Assembly: GCA_013398955.1 (NCBI GenBank)
Contig: VWPU01009479.1
Coordinates: forward strand, 29,400 to 93,399
Reading direction: 5' to 3'
DNA length: 64,000 nucleotides
Source of the DNA: Callaeas wilsoni
Taxonomy: Eukaryota; Chordata; Aves; Passeriformes; Callaeidae
Position numbers and translations under genes: made by a program
Shown: one piece after another, positions 13,901 to 26,090 of the stretch
Position numbering within the stretch: the stretch's first letter is position 1
How the letters are laid out: each line of letters begins with the position of its first letter
Notes under the pieces: model-generated
Databases searched by the model: none
What the model was told of the DNA's origin: nothing
Seen by the model: only the letters and a program-made list of their open reading frames with translations

Positions 13901-16900
13901 TTCATGTAAGACACCCAGGTAGGGTAGACGTGCAAAGACTGAATAAAACATCCTCACACCCTTCAGAGAGATAAGGCGAAAGAAGAGAAATGGCTTCAGG
14001 AGAAAGGTTTAGAATAGAAATCTTGTTCAGATACTCAGGTTATAGAAAATACTCTGTAAAGTTCTCTCAAGCATGCACTTTTTGCAACATACAATGAGAA
14101 ATCAGTTGTCTTCTGAAAGGATTTAGTTCAAATCCTTAAGCCAGGAGCAAGCATGACAATAGTTAGCATTGAGCAGCTGAAAAGTGTTGGATATTCTGGA
14201 AGGCAATCCTCCTCCAATCCATTATGATATTGTGGGTTTCATTTTTATTTAAGAGAAAGTTCTTGTTAGAAAACATTCACTGCCTCTGTGACAATGACAC
14301 TATAATAAGTTTAAATGACTGCAATTTTTTTAAATCCTCAAAAATGTACTACCTTTTTTTCTCTGAAAACTTTTTCCAAAATTCACTTTGTCTTTACTTT
14401 TACTTTGCATGTTGTTTCCCATAGAAAAAAAAGTCTTTGTAGTGAAATAGGAAGACATAAATCAATTTATAAGTCATGTGATGAACATTTTAAGGCTGAA
14501 AGTATTTTGAAAAGACAGGAAATCCTCTCCTAAACGGTAGTATAAACAAAGCTATCACAGTCTTCAAATCTAGCATAAGGCTAGGCTTTATGAACATCAG
14601 TGGAGGCTTTCTAGTCCTCTGCTAGATGTGCAAACATAAATTATCAGTTTTCTGTATTTAAAGTCCCACCTAGAAAGGAAGATAATGCTTGGTAAAATCA
14701 TCACTTAAATGCAAATTAAAAACTAGATTCTATGAAAGAGTCCATGAGTAATGATTTTTTATACTGCTTAGGTTTAAAATTCCCCAGAAACAGTAGTTAA
14801 AATGTTTTAAGTGCTAAATTACAAGTTAGCTTTCCAAACTAAATCAACTGGATAGTACAGGAGAATGCAAATCAAAGTTTGCATCTTTCCCTTGAGACAC
14901 TGGTCCAAAGCCTGTTGAAGTTAACTGGGATCTTTCACTTTGGGCCTTGGAAGATAAATAATATGTAAATACTTTTGCCTTTATAATCCCCTTCTGCTCC
15001 CATGCAGGATATACAAACAAAGGGGAAACGAATAATTAGATAAAAGCTTCTGAGTGTTGTGTCTGAGTGGCAGTAGTGACACGTGCTAAAGATTCCATTT
15101 CAGGGCTGTGGCAAACAAAAGTTCACAAAATCTGCAGACAAGCATGAACAGCCACCTCTGCTGCTGTACGCACAGCCCACCCTTTCAGGTTTTAGATCTT
15201 ACAGGGGCATTGGGTCATCCTTTGCAATAGCAAAGTCCTTCCTTGGATCTGTCCCAAGCCTCCTGCAGCCCACTCACTCCCACAATTAACATAACTGTAG
15301 GAGATATCTGTGATGTGCCCAAGATTTACTTTCTCTTACTGGTACCTCTAGGTGTCTGTGTGCTGAGTTTTACCTCTTTGCTTGGCATGTTTGCACTGCT
15401 AATCCTGATCCCAATGTTTCCAAATCCTTAAAGTATAGTCCTACATCTTACCGTGGAGCATGACATTCTTAGCTCCATCTCATTCAGCCACCTGCAATGT
15501 GTTTTGAAGTCAAAAGGCTACCTGAAAATAAGATATTTTTGGTTCTCACCTGGTATCATATGCCAATCAGCCTGATTTCCAATTCTTTTCTTTTTGCACT
15601 ATCACCAATCAATTTTGCACAGGCGAAATTCCAAAGCATAAAGGGAAGCAGGACAGAAGCTCTGGAGAAGCCAGATGCTGCTGCTGGGACCAGGGAAGAC
15701 AGGCAGGAGTGGGGTTTATTGCTTTTGGGAGATGTCCTCCCCATCCACAGCCCAGGCACTGCAATCCTCACCTCCTGATCGGCACTTTGTATTTACACAG
15801 CATTTTACATCGGCGTGGAGCAGGGTTGAGTGTACTTTGGGTGGCAGGATCAGAACTTGGTGAAGAATCTGCATCCTCTTCTGCCAAAACTTCTGCATTT
15901 GCTAATCAGTACAACCTCATAGTGTTGAAAAGTGCATTAAATTATTAGATATTTTTGCAGGACTGAAGGCTACCAGACCCCATGCCGGACATCTGTATCC
16001 TTTATTGGCAAAATTGCAAGTTTAAGACTGTGCTCCTGTCTGCTCTAGCTCCAAGTAATGATGCACAGATCTGTAACAATGAGAGGGTTTCCCAATAGAT
16101 TTCTGGGGATTTAGATCAAATTCAGTGGCAGTCTTGGTAAGAGATGTTCTAATGTAGTTCAATAATTTTTGAAAACCTCTGCTGTAAAATGACTAGCTAA
16201 GGCACAGAAACACACTCCTGATCATGCTTCTTTCTTAAAAAACACTTGCACAGCAAAGTCTGAGCCCTCCCTGCCACCTGATGCTGAGCTAGCTACTACT
16301 TGGCCCCTGTGAAAAAATTCTCCTCTCTTTCTTAATACAAAATTGCTGATTTGGCTTCTTTTCCCCACTTTGTTCTGAAGTTTAAACCAAGAGCTGCGAT
16401 GAAGTGGCACGAGGTTCCCAGCACACATGCTCCCTAAGAGCAAAATTTTGGTGTAGTACCATCTGATTATTATGCATGATCTCTGAATACTAAATATGAG
16501 TCTTAGCTCTATCTAAGGTTTACTGTTTTGTTATTGCAGTTAACATTTTACTGTAGGAAACCTGAGCTTAATACCTCAGCTGCAAAGAAAGGATGTTTAC
16601 AGTAAACTTCCCTTCCCCAGTTTCCTAATTTATCCACTCCCTAAAAAGCCCCGACCTTTACAGACCAATGCTTTTGTGCAGACCTGGACAAAAACTGTGA
16701 GTGTAAAGCAACCTATACAATAAAAAATATGTAATTTACAGCCTGAAAGTAAATTTATGTTGCTTAAAACAACTATTTTCTACCTTAGCTGCTGGAGAGG
16801 CAGAGATGCTAAAACTAACTACAGCCTAGTTTTCCCTAATATAAGAGATTAAGGCATGAGACAGACACAAGACTAATGTGGAAAAGTGGGGCTGTAACTT

Positions 16901-18936
16901 TACTGGAACTAGAAAGCTGGCCATAGTCAAGATGCTCTCTGGGCTAATACCTCTCATGAGTTTCCTGTCCTTGGATAAAATACCAAATCTAGATTAAAAG
17001 CTCCCCCTTGCTTCAGGAACACAGCCAGAGAGATTAGGCTGTGTGTCAGGACCTATTCCCAGCTGCTCACGTTGCTCAAGGGAGCCACGTGGCAAATGCT
17101 CTTCTGCTGCAGGGCAAGATCCAGACCTCTCTGTGTAGAGATCTGTCCTTGGCAGTGAGTCCTTGCTTAAATATCAGCTTAAACATTAGCTACCTGCCAG
17201 TCATACTCTTTGGAGCTGGCTTTTCAGGAAGATAAATGCACCCAAAGCACCAAAGAAAAATCTACGCTCATTGACACTGGGCACATGGTCAGAGGAATGC
17301 TGTCTGGGCAAAATACAAAAGGCAGCAATAAAACGTCCTGCTGCTGTGAAGCTTTCCCATCCAGCCTCATGGAAATCAGCCTAAAGCCAGAGAACCCTGT
17401 CTGTGAAGGAGGTGGAAAATTTCACAAAGTGAGAAAAACTTGAACCTTTGTGAAGAATCTGGGCTCTCCCTCCCAAGCGCTGCAATAGGTGATAGCCCTG
17501 CACATGGCATGGGACCTTGTCTTGTCCCACTGGTGTGGACCATGGGGTGTCTTGCAGCATCTTCACCACCCCACTTCCCTAGGCAAGCCTAAGGAAAGGA
17601 AAATCCCTTTGGGAAACTTGTCCTCATTGACACGCAGGAGTGTCTGACCATGAGTTTCAAAGAAACAATTGCACATCCACATCCACTGACAATCTAACAC
17701 ACTGTAATTTTAGGGGCTTTAACCCACTCTTATTACATTTGGGAGCCTTTTTCTTAACGTTTGGATGTTTGGGGCCGGCAAAATAGCCTCAGTGGATGAT
17801 ATTTGGCACTTCCTGGATTTTCCACGCAAGGTAAGCCAACAAGCCTGAACCAGCTGGGGCTGGCCAAGTCCTCTTCCCTGTTGTGCAGACTCATGATGTG
17901 CCAAGGAAGCTCCACAAGGGGAGGCTCAAAGGTGAGCAGGCAGGGCGGAGAGATGGAACTTTGGCTGCCAATTTCACATCTCTTCAAATGGCTCTTAATA
18001 TCCAGCAGGAGAAAATACAGAGAAAATCTCTCCCTGCAAGGGCAGGATGGTCAACACGAGACCTTGCTACTGAAGCCTCAACATGTGATGGTCCTTTATT
18101 TGGATGCAACTTGTCTCCCACCCCCTCACCGCTGGTGATGAATACCCTCAAATTTGTCCCAGAAGCATCATACCTGGCCATGTGGAAAAGGACAACTGTC
18201 TGCTGCAGAAAGAGCAGCAGATTGGGCTGTGGTTACTGATCCTGTCTGCGGCTGAGGGCTCGCCGATGGAGGAGCCTACATCCAGCCTTTAGCGATGCTC
18301 CTGCCTTCCAGAGGTGGCTGGCAGAGGTTGCTGATGTCTTTGGCTGCCCTGTGTGTCCCTCATTCAAGGTCCTGCACGGAATTCCTTCTTCTGCCAAGTG
18401 GTTAAAAAAAAAAGGAAAAAAGAAGAAAAAAAATAATTAGACTTACACTTAAAAAAACAGTTTGGAAACTATGTTGCTTAAAATCAACCCCCATTTAAAA
18501 AAAATTAGTTCAAGATGTTGTCACTTCCCGAGCCAGGAGACATTGGGAGCACAATGCAGGAAGCCCGTCCAGCCCCTGCACTGCCGTCGGACACGGACAA
18601 GTTATTATAGTGTGGGTGAGATTAAAAAAGGTTCTGAGCACCCAGACAAAATTTTCCTTTGTCTCTGTGCAGTGTGCGTGTAACCCAGTCTGTGACCTGC
18701 ACTGACCAGGGGATGGAAAAGAGGTTCAAGAGTTTTACCTCTATGAAGTCATTTGTTTCAGACAAATTGCAAACAGCAACACAGATCCATCTGCGGTAAA
18801 GACTATTTCTGCCATGTTGTCAGTGGGATGTTGCTAAACAGGGCTGTCACAGACTCTCTTCACCCCACAGGCCACCCTGAGGAGATCAAACTGTAGCACT
18901 GTCAGGGAGAGATGCAGGAGGATGCTGATGCTAAGC
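4991..18936. other. Intergenic sequence, mostly AT-rich
   Basis: No gene is recognised apart from the exon-like segment at 8935-9069. The stretch 9080-16900 is AT-rich with short homopolymer runs. From about 17040 to 18380 composition is more GC-rich and open frames lengthen (for example 17883-18239 on the plus strand), but these overlap one another on both strands and look like composition effects. An A-rich tract lies at 18400-18435. Confidence 0.6.
8935..9069 (+). other. Exon-like segment with strong splice-site consensus
   Basis: A 135-bp stretch is preceded by a T-rich tract ending in TTTTTTTATAG and followed by GTAAGT, a near-perfect donor. One frame is open throughout (45 codons, starting GCDGVVNEPLTKQSYLYRRE) with both borders in phase 0. 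A second frame is open for about 32 codons. It has several CpGs in an otherwise CpG-poor region. I do not recognise the peptide. A 45-codon open frame is expected by chance fairly often, so this could be a non-coding RNA exon or coincidence. Confidence 0.2.
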
Positions 18937-19185
18937 AATCACAGAATCATAGAATGGTTTTAGGTTGGAGGGGACCTTAAAGATCATCTCATTCCAACCC
19001 CCCTGCCTTTGGCAGGGACACCTTCCATTCGACCAGGTTGCTCAAAGCCCCATCCAACCTGGCCTTGAACACTCCCAGTGATGGGGTATCCATGAGTTCT
19101 CTGGCAACAGGTTGCACTGTCCCACCACTCTCACAGTAAAGAATTTCTTCCTAATATCTGATCTAAATCTACCCTTACCCTAATG
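18937..19185 (-). mobile_element. CR1 LINE 3' end fragment
   Basis: On the plus strand this begins with the reverse complement of the typical avian CR1 terminus (AATCACAGAATCATAGAATG). It continues with the standard 3' region through GGTTGCTCAAAGCCCC and the TTCTTCCTAATATC segment. The element is therefore on the minus strand with its 3' end at 18937. It is a 5'-truncated copy, relatively well preserved. Confidence 0.92.
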
Positions 19186-20070
19186 CAAGAAGACCATGAG
19201 TCAGCTATCCTGTCAAAGAGACATAGGAAAAATTAAGTCATTTAAGTGAGCAAGAACAGTGCTCTGTGTGTCCGTGTTTGTGTTTGTTAGGGTATGATAC
19301 ACGCACCAAGAGCAAGGATACCTGTTATCTGTTATTCTGTTACCACAATATCTGTGTTCCAGCATGGCCATGCAATTACATTTACAACTTATTTTAGAAC
19401 TGGGAAAGGAGAGGAGGAATAGCTTTTTTCTCTTTAGCACTTCAGGACCAGATCCAAATCTCTTTAAAATCAATGGGCACCTTTCCAATGCTTTCATTAG
19501 GTTTCAGCACATACCCTAGCTGCAGTAAAACAAATGGGGATCATTATTTAGGCAGATAAACCTTCCATCACCTTTAACTAGCAGTAAGTTGCAGCATGAC
19601 AGAGACATAACTCATATTTGGGAGTCGATACATTGCTTGCTAACTCTCTAACAACACTAGGAGATACGTGTTTTTGGAAGACTCCCTAGAACTGATCATT
19701 TCAAGGAGATACAAACTGGCATTTGCAGTGCATAAGCTGTTGCTTCCAGGAGCCACCACGTTTTCTTCTCTTCTTTCTTTTTTTGTTCCTCATTTCCTTA
19801 GCTTCAGCTTCCTCTTTGATTTGTCCTACAGTCTTCACTTCAGTGAGGCAATGCTCGGTGTACAGAATATGAACTCCGAGTTGAGTTTCTTCATTTTATG
19901 GCAACTCTAATTTGACCTTTTTAAGCTTTGCAGCTCTTTTCAGCATCTTGTAAGTTAAAATATGTGGTATTGTAGTGTGAAATAAAGGCTTATAAGACAC
20001 AAGAAAGAATTGAAAATTCCATTTTCAATATATATTATAGTAAACAGAAGCATTGACAGTGCTATGCTTA

Positions 20071-20132
20071 TGGCTGGACGCAATAATCTGAAAGGCTTTT
20101 TCCAGCCTAAACAATTCTATGAGTCTATGAAT
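20071..20132 (+). mobile_element. CR1 LINE 3' terminal stub
   Basis: A short plus-strand CR1 end: GGCTGGACGCAATAATCTGA, then TCCAGCCTAAACAATTCTAT, finishing in the TCTATGA repeat characteristic of CR1 termini. Only about 60 bp are recognisable. Confidence 0.75.
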
Positions 20133-23100
20133 AAGTTTAGTAAGTGTATCATTTAATATGATTTTGTAATTGTTTATATCTGCAAGTAGAACTTAGAGAT
20201 TTTTTCTGAAAAATATACAAATATACATTTCTGAAGAATAACAAAAATGAAGTTTAAAGGGCCTAAAACATTCTCTAAAGTAACTTTCACATATAGAATA
20301 TTATAGCATTGAAGCTGGATCTCCCTGGATTGTCTGTAGAAAGCACTTTATTTCCTTCTTTTAATGTTATCAAAGTCTTAACTCTAATTTTTGAAAGTGA
20401 ATGTCAGAAGTTATGTTTCAAGAGTATTTACTGGCAATTGAAATATTAATTTTGTGGGTTTTTTCAGGGGTTGAACATTTAATAAACCAGTCTTTGATAA
20501 TATCTTTAAAGTGCTTAAATATGAATTTAAGAAACTGAATTGTGAAAGTTGAGTTGGTTTCACTTAACAATTTTTAAAAAAGATTGTTGCCTGTAAATTA
20601 AGATCCACACCTGTATACTGACAAGGTTTAACTTCATACAGTGGTTTGAACAAACAGAAGTATTTCCCCCCCTCACTTAAAGACAATACACTGCAGAGAT
20701 TAGCAAATACATGTTATTTGCTTCCTCAGATTTTGGTAGAAGAGAAAACATTTGTTTTCTCATCAAAGTCATAGAAGTCCCATTTTATCATCAGCTGTAG
20801 GAGTATTCGCTCCATATGTAGGTAAACGAAAAGCATGGCTACAGACTTACAGGTCTGAATCTCACATCAGTTGATAAAAATAATAATACCCCAAGAAATC
20901 AGTTATGTGATAAAGGAGGATAAAAAAAAATCTAGCAAATTAATCACTTCACGATATTTCTATCTCTATCTAAAGGAAAATTCAAAGCCACTTTTGTTAA
21001 AATTTGCAGTATAAGGCAACAATACTTGCAAAACAACAACAAAAAATAGAAGCCTGAGTCTATGACTTTGGGGAATTTTTTTGTTTTACAGATACTGAGC
21101 TTAAAAATTCCTGATAAACTGAAATATTTTCTTTTCATTAGAAAGATATGAAATGAGTCACTAAGTCTTTGACCTAAATTCCTGTTTTCTTCTGTATGTT
21201 ATCTTCAAAAGACAGAACAAAGTATTATTGGGCTATAGGTTATTTTTCAATGTGTGGGCTACTTTCAAAATTAAATAAAAAAACATTTTTACTTGGTTAT
21301 ATATTTGTTACCTCGTGCCACTTTGCCCTCTTTCATATGTACATTTCTCACATCAAAATAGGATTCACTCCTGTCCAAAGTTTCTTTCTAAATTCAAAAT
21401 ATAAGAAAAGGAGGTCAGAAAATAAGAGGCTAACCATAACTTTTAACACCATAAATCCATTCGAGCCATAAATAGCAAGGTGATTTGGTTTCTTCATGTT
21501 TACTGACACTTTAAAATGAGTAGTAAGGAATCTCCAGTGCTGGAAAATTGCAGATTATTAAGGGTAATTAATCAGAACTTACATGGTAGAAATTGGGGCA
21601 TAAAGCAGGCCAAAGCTGTGCTGGCTCTGAAGAAGTAAGGGTTAGGAGCGAGACTCACTGAGTTTATGCCAGAGAAATTCTTGTTTGAACAAAACATTCC
21701 ACGAAATCCACTGTACCTTGTCTGTGTTCCAGCAGCTTTCACAAAGGCATCACAGTGGGACATTTTCCTGCTCACCCCATGCAGCCTGGTGCTCAGCACT
21801 GATAAAGAGCAAATGTGCTGCATTTCAGACCTCCGGTTCAGACAGAGACATTGGATACTGGGTGCCACAACGGCAAAAAAATCAACAGTCCTTGACTGGG
21901 AAGGTAAAGCTTGATATGGAGTTACCTTGACGGCCTTGGATGAACCTTTGGGCTTGAGTTTCAAAATGCTCATTTGCAGTCCTTCAGTGAGGATTTGGGT
22001 CTTGTTTTGAGTTCATTTACCTTGAATAGATGATGAACTCCATGTCACGATGTTCTGGAGCTAGCACAGCATTACAGTCCAGATTTTTGAGTAGATCATC
22101 TCAGTTTTTCCCAGTTGTGTTCACATCTCCTCTTGGCATCCTTGCAAAACTCCCTGTGGCCTAAATTTGAGTCCTCTCAAGGAATTTCACCTAAGTGGAA
22201 CTGGCTATCCAGATTATTAACAGAGGCTGCCACAATTTACACTGTATGGAAACCTCAAGCAACAGGGACATGGAGTTGCACATGGAGTTGCACACATGCC
22301 CGTACATGCATTACAGCTTGGGAGGCCAAACATTTTCTGTTTGCCATGACAGGACGAACTTTTGTGGTGTTCCAGGTGTGCTGAGGTTTGACCCCTGGGC
22401 TCCGTGCACCAAACAGGACACCCAGGCAACATCACAGAGCCCATGAGTGATGCTGACAAGCACTGAGCTGAGCATGACTAAAGAAAATCCAGTTTGTGCT
22501 GAGCACCAACACTGAGCCTTGGCCTTATGAAATGCACTTACTGGCAGAAGGCTGCTGCTCGCTTCCACTTTCTTTTTCGTTGGAGCCAAGTCTTTAATCT
22601 CAGTGAGTGCCACCCCTGCGCAGTCTGGCATGTGCTCTTTGGGGGCTGCTGAGATCCCAGCAGCCTCCTGCCAGGAGTTCATTAATTACAAGAACAGGAG
22701 CACTGCCTGTGTGCTGTGCCACCATGTGGCTTCCAGGTCTTTGACGGTGTGTGTTTATGCAACTGCAGACAGTGCTGGCGTCTGCTGTGCCTTGCAGGGT
22801 GACAAGGAAATGACAGTAAATTCAAGGGTGTGCTCGTTCGTCGCTTACGTGAAAATATCCTGCCTTCACCATGCCGGAGAGGAGCCAATGTCAGGTCAGC
22901 GCTGTGAGGTCACTTCTCCCATATCATGTCCCCTGGGGTACTTGCATGGACAGACCACCAAAGTTGAGGAGACTCACATTTTGTTTCAGAGGCAGTTGAC
23001 CACCACTCCACTGCTGAGGTCAGTGGAAATGGAGACAAGACTGAGCCAGGCTGAGCCATGGAGCTCTCTGATATGGCCCTTGGAGCTGCCCAGCTCCAGA

Positions 23101-24949
23101 AGGGTTGCTTTCCTGGATTTCATAGACAGAAAGTAGTATGCAAGAGTCAGCCACTTGCTCTGTGCCAGCCAGAGTAGCTCCACTGGATGCTGTGGACTGA
23201 CACTGGTTTGCACTGCACAGAGATCTGGCGCAAGGTCTTTTGCACCTCCTGATTGCTGTGAGTCATCCAGATTCCAACTGAAAAGTAAACCCATTTTAAG
23301 ACAGTTTTAAAATATAAAACTAGTGCTTAGTTTCTTGACTGCTAGCACCAAATCTGGCCAAGGCAGCTATTGGTAATTTTAGAATATATCAAGAAGATAT
23401 ATAGATCTCATGAAAACACTCTTTTCCATCTCCCTTGTGATTTAGCCTTCCACTTGCTTTTTAACTTCAGTCCATCTTTAGATCCTGTGGAAACACCACT
23501 AAAGCTAAATGCAGAACAAAAATGAGCTCATACCATCTGGAAAAACTTCTTTCTTGGAGAGGCCATGTTTATCTTAGGAAGACCCCTGCCAGGGTAGCAG
23601 GAGTTCAAATGAAAAGCTTTTTGTAATACATGTATTTTAAGGGTTTATACAGTGGTACAGAGCATCACACTCCGGTAACCTTGTCAGGATTTGCCACAAA
23701 GGAACATCAAAATAGCAAAGAGTTTCATGAGCAGACATCAACTTTTTTTAATGTTAGACTGAAAAAAAAGGTTTGAGGTATAGGAACAGGAAAAGATGAA
23801 TAAGACTGAAAAAGCTTAATATAATGATTATAGGAGTGATGGAAACTTCCAAATATGGTGTTATAACCATGTCATGTAAAATGAACAGTAAATAACCACA
23901 GCAATAGTAACCAGTACTTTTATTACTTGGCAATCACATATGTTATTCTTCTATTGCACATGTATGCATCACATGCAACTGAATATAATATGGCGTTAAG
24001 AGTGAGGGGTGAGGTGTTCTCACTTGCCATCTGAAAAGGGATCAAGCATTTTAGTACCAAAGAAGAAATATTTTTAATATGCCTGTGAATTCAAAGAATG
24101 GAAGCAGCAGGACAGAGTAACTGGAAAAACAAAGTGGTGTGAGAGAGCTTGGAGCAGAGGCCAGCCATAGGGCAGATAGAGGAGGAAGGACTTTTGACAG
24201 AAAAGTACAAGCTTAGACTTCAATGAGTGGCAGCTGAGCCCTGCAGCTACTGCAGACAACTTGGAATAAAATACTAGGAGTTATAAAGTAAACTGGCCTG
24301 TGCTCTTCCGAGAGCTGCATAAATTACAGACACTAGTTTTCCTTCTTAGAGTTTTCCAGTCTTCCATTAAGAAATTTCACAAGAGGTATTAAAAAAATGC
24401 AATGAACAATGAACAAATAAGGAGCCCAGATCATTGTCATGCTGGAGTTGGAACCAAAGAATTTTGATAGACTTTGTCATGATGCTCCTTCATGCCCAAC
24501 TGCAGATTACAGAGCCATTAATGCCCCTGATACTGAACATTGCAATGTCAGTCTTGAATTGTTTAATGGGATGTCTGCTTTCCTGACATACTTGCCAGAA
24601 AAACGGGGCTGAAAGTCTGATCTGAAGCTGAAAATTTTATTTCTGTTATCTGATGCTATGCAATGGATGAGACTAATCTCTCATCGTCTGCCAGCAAAAT
24701 AAAAAGTGGACTTTCTGAGTATATCTCCCACTGTCCTTGACTCCATACTTGCCTAAACTCACAGGAAGTTTAGGCTTTCAGCTTTATAAAAGATTAGATA
24801 ACGCAGTAGTCCGGATGCTCTTCACAGAAGGCTGTATTACAAGTATATCGCCATTACAACCAATGAACAAGAACTTGTAGGCGTTCTCAAGACCCTTTTT
24901 CTAGTGCAGTTGGCCAATTATGCTACTTCAGCGAGTATGGTGATGGAAC
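20133..24949. other. Intergenic sequence with a GC-richer patch
   Basis: The parts 20133-22050 and 23290-24940 are AT-rich without recognisable content. The patch 22100-23250 is GC-richer and contains an open frame of 177 codons on the plus strand (22603-23136) that has a GTG rather than ATG first codon and no recognisable domain. No splice or promoter signal supports it. Confidence 0.55.
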
Positions 24950-26090
24950 CAGGTGGTTTTATGCAGTAGAGGTTCCTGCTGACTGGAAAGAAGATAGTGT
25001 TATTCTAGTTTACAAGGGCATGAGGGAAACCTTGTGAAACGATAGACCTGTTAGCCCAGCCTCAGTGCCTGGGAAAATTACAGAGAACACCATACTGGGT
25101 GCTACTGAAAGGCCTTGAGGACAAAGCAATCATCAGGCACAGATAATATGGGTTTACAAAGGGAAAGTTCTGTATAACTTATTTAATATTCTTCTAGCAT
25201 AAGGTCACCCACCTATTGGATGAAGGGAAGGCAGTGGACAATGTTTTTCTGGATTTCAGTTTATTAAGGATTTTGATTCTGTCCCTCACAACATTCTTGC
25301 AGACAAGCTGTCCGACTGTGAAGTGAGCAGGTACATGGTTCAGTGGGTGAAGAACTGAGTGAAGAGCAGGGCTGAACACGTTGTAGGGAATCTGGCTGGA
25401 GGCCAGTCACCAGCATTGTTCCTCAGGGCTCGGTTCTAGGGACAGTTCTGTTCCACACATTCATCAATGATCTGGAGACAGGAGTTGGAAGTTTGCTGAT
25501 GATGCTAAACTGGAATATACTGTTGACTCTATCAAGGGACAAGAGGGCTTGCAGAGAGATCTGGATAGATTGCAGTACTGGGCAATCATCAATGGCATGA
25601 AACTGAACAATAACAAATGCTGAGATGGAGAAATACTTTCAACAAGTATGAATTGGCAGTGGCATGGCTGGAGAACATCCCCACAGAAAGGGGTCTGAGG
25701 GTGCAGGCTGACAGCAGGCTCAATACTGGTAGGCGGTGGCAAACAGCATCTTGGGATGCATCAAATACACCACAACCAGCTGCTCAAAAGGGATGATTGT
25801 CCTGCTGTATTTAGCACGTGCAGGCTCATCTTGAGTATCGTGTGTCCCAAAATTTAACAAGGATTAAAGGTCCTCGAATGCATCCAGAGGCCGACAACAA
25901 CATGGTGAAAGAGCTGGAAACCATGTCCTCTGAGGAGCAGTTGAGGACAGGGGATTTATCTAATCTGCAGAGAAGGAGGCTGAGGTAACCTCACTGCTCT
26001 CTGCAGGTTCATGAAGAGGCGAAGTGCAGAAGGTACCCAGTGCCAGCATGCGTGGGAATGGCTCAAAGCTGCTTCCAACAGAAAGAATAT
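24950..26090 (+). mobile_element. CR1 LINE fragment, reverse transcriptase region
   Basis: This degenerate CR1 piece is in the plus orientation. Recognisable parts are VPADWK near 24975, the NDRPVSPASVPGK equivalent near 25040, DFDSVPHNILADKL near 25270-25310, the [13 protein letters not shown] equivalent near 25405-25445, KFADDAKLE near 25490-25515 with the catalytic FADD kept, and [19 protein letters not shown] near 25550-25610. The end near 26040-26090 matches CR1 sequence upstream of the 3' coding end. Several frameshifts and stops make it non-functional. It is 5' truncated and lacks the 3' tail. Confidence 0.85.

Noticed and set aside
17719..18292. Cluster of overlapping open frames on both strands
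   Set aside because: Frames overlap in several phases at once, as expected from GC-richer composition; no homology recognised.
18403..18436. A-rich tract considered as the tail of a processed retrogene
   Set aside because: Upstream sequence shows no recognisable coding body and the tract is interrupted by G and T; no target-site duplication was seen.
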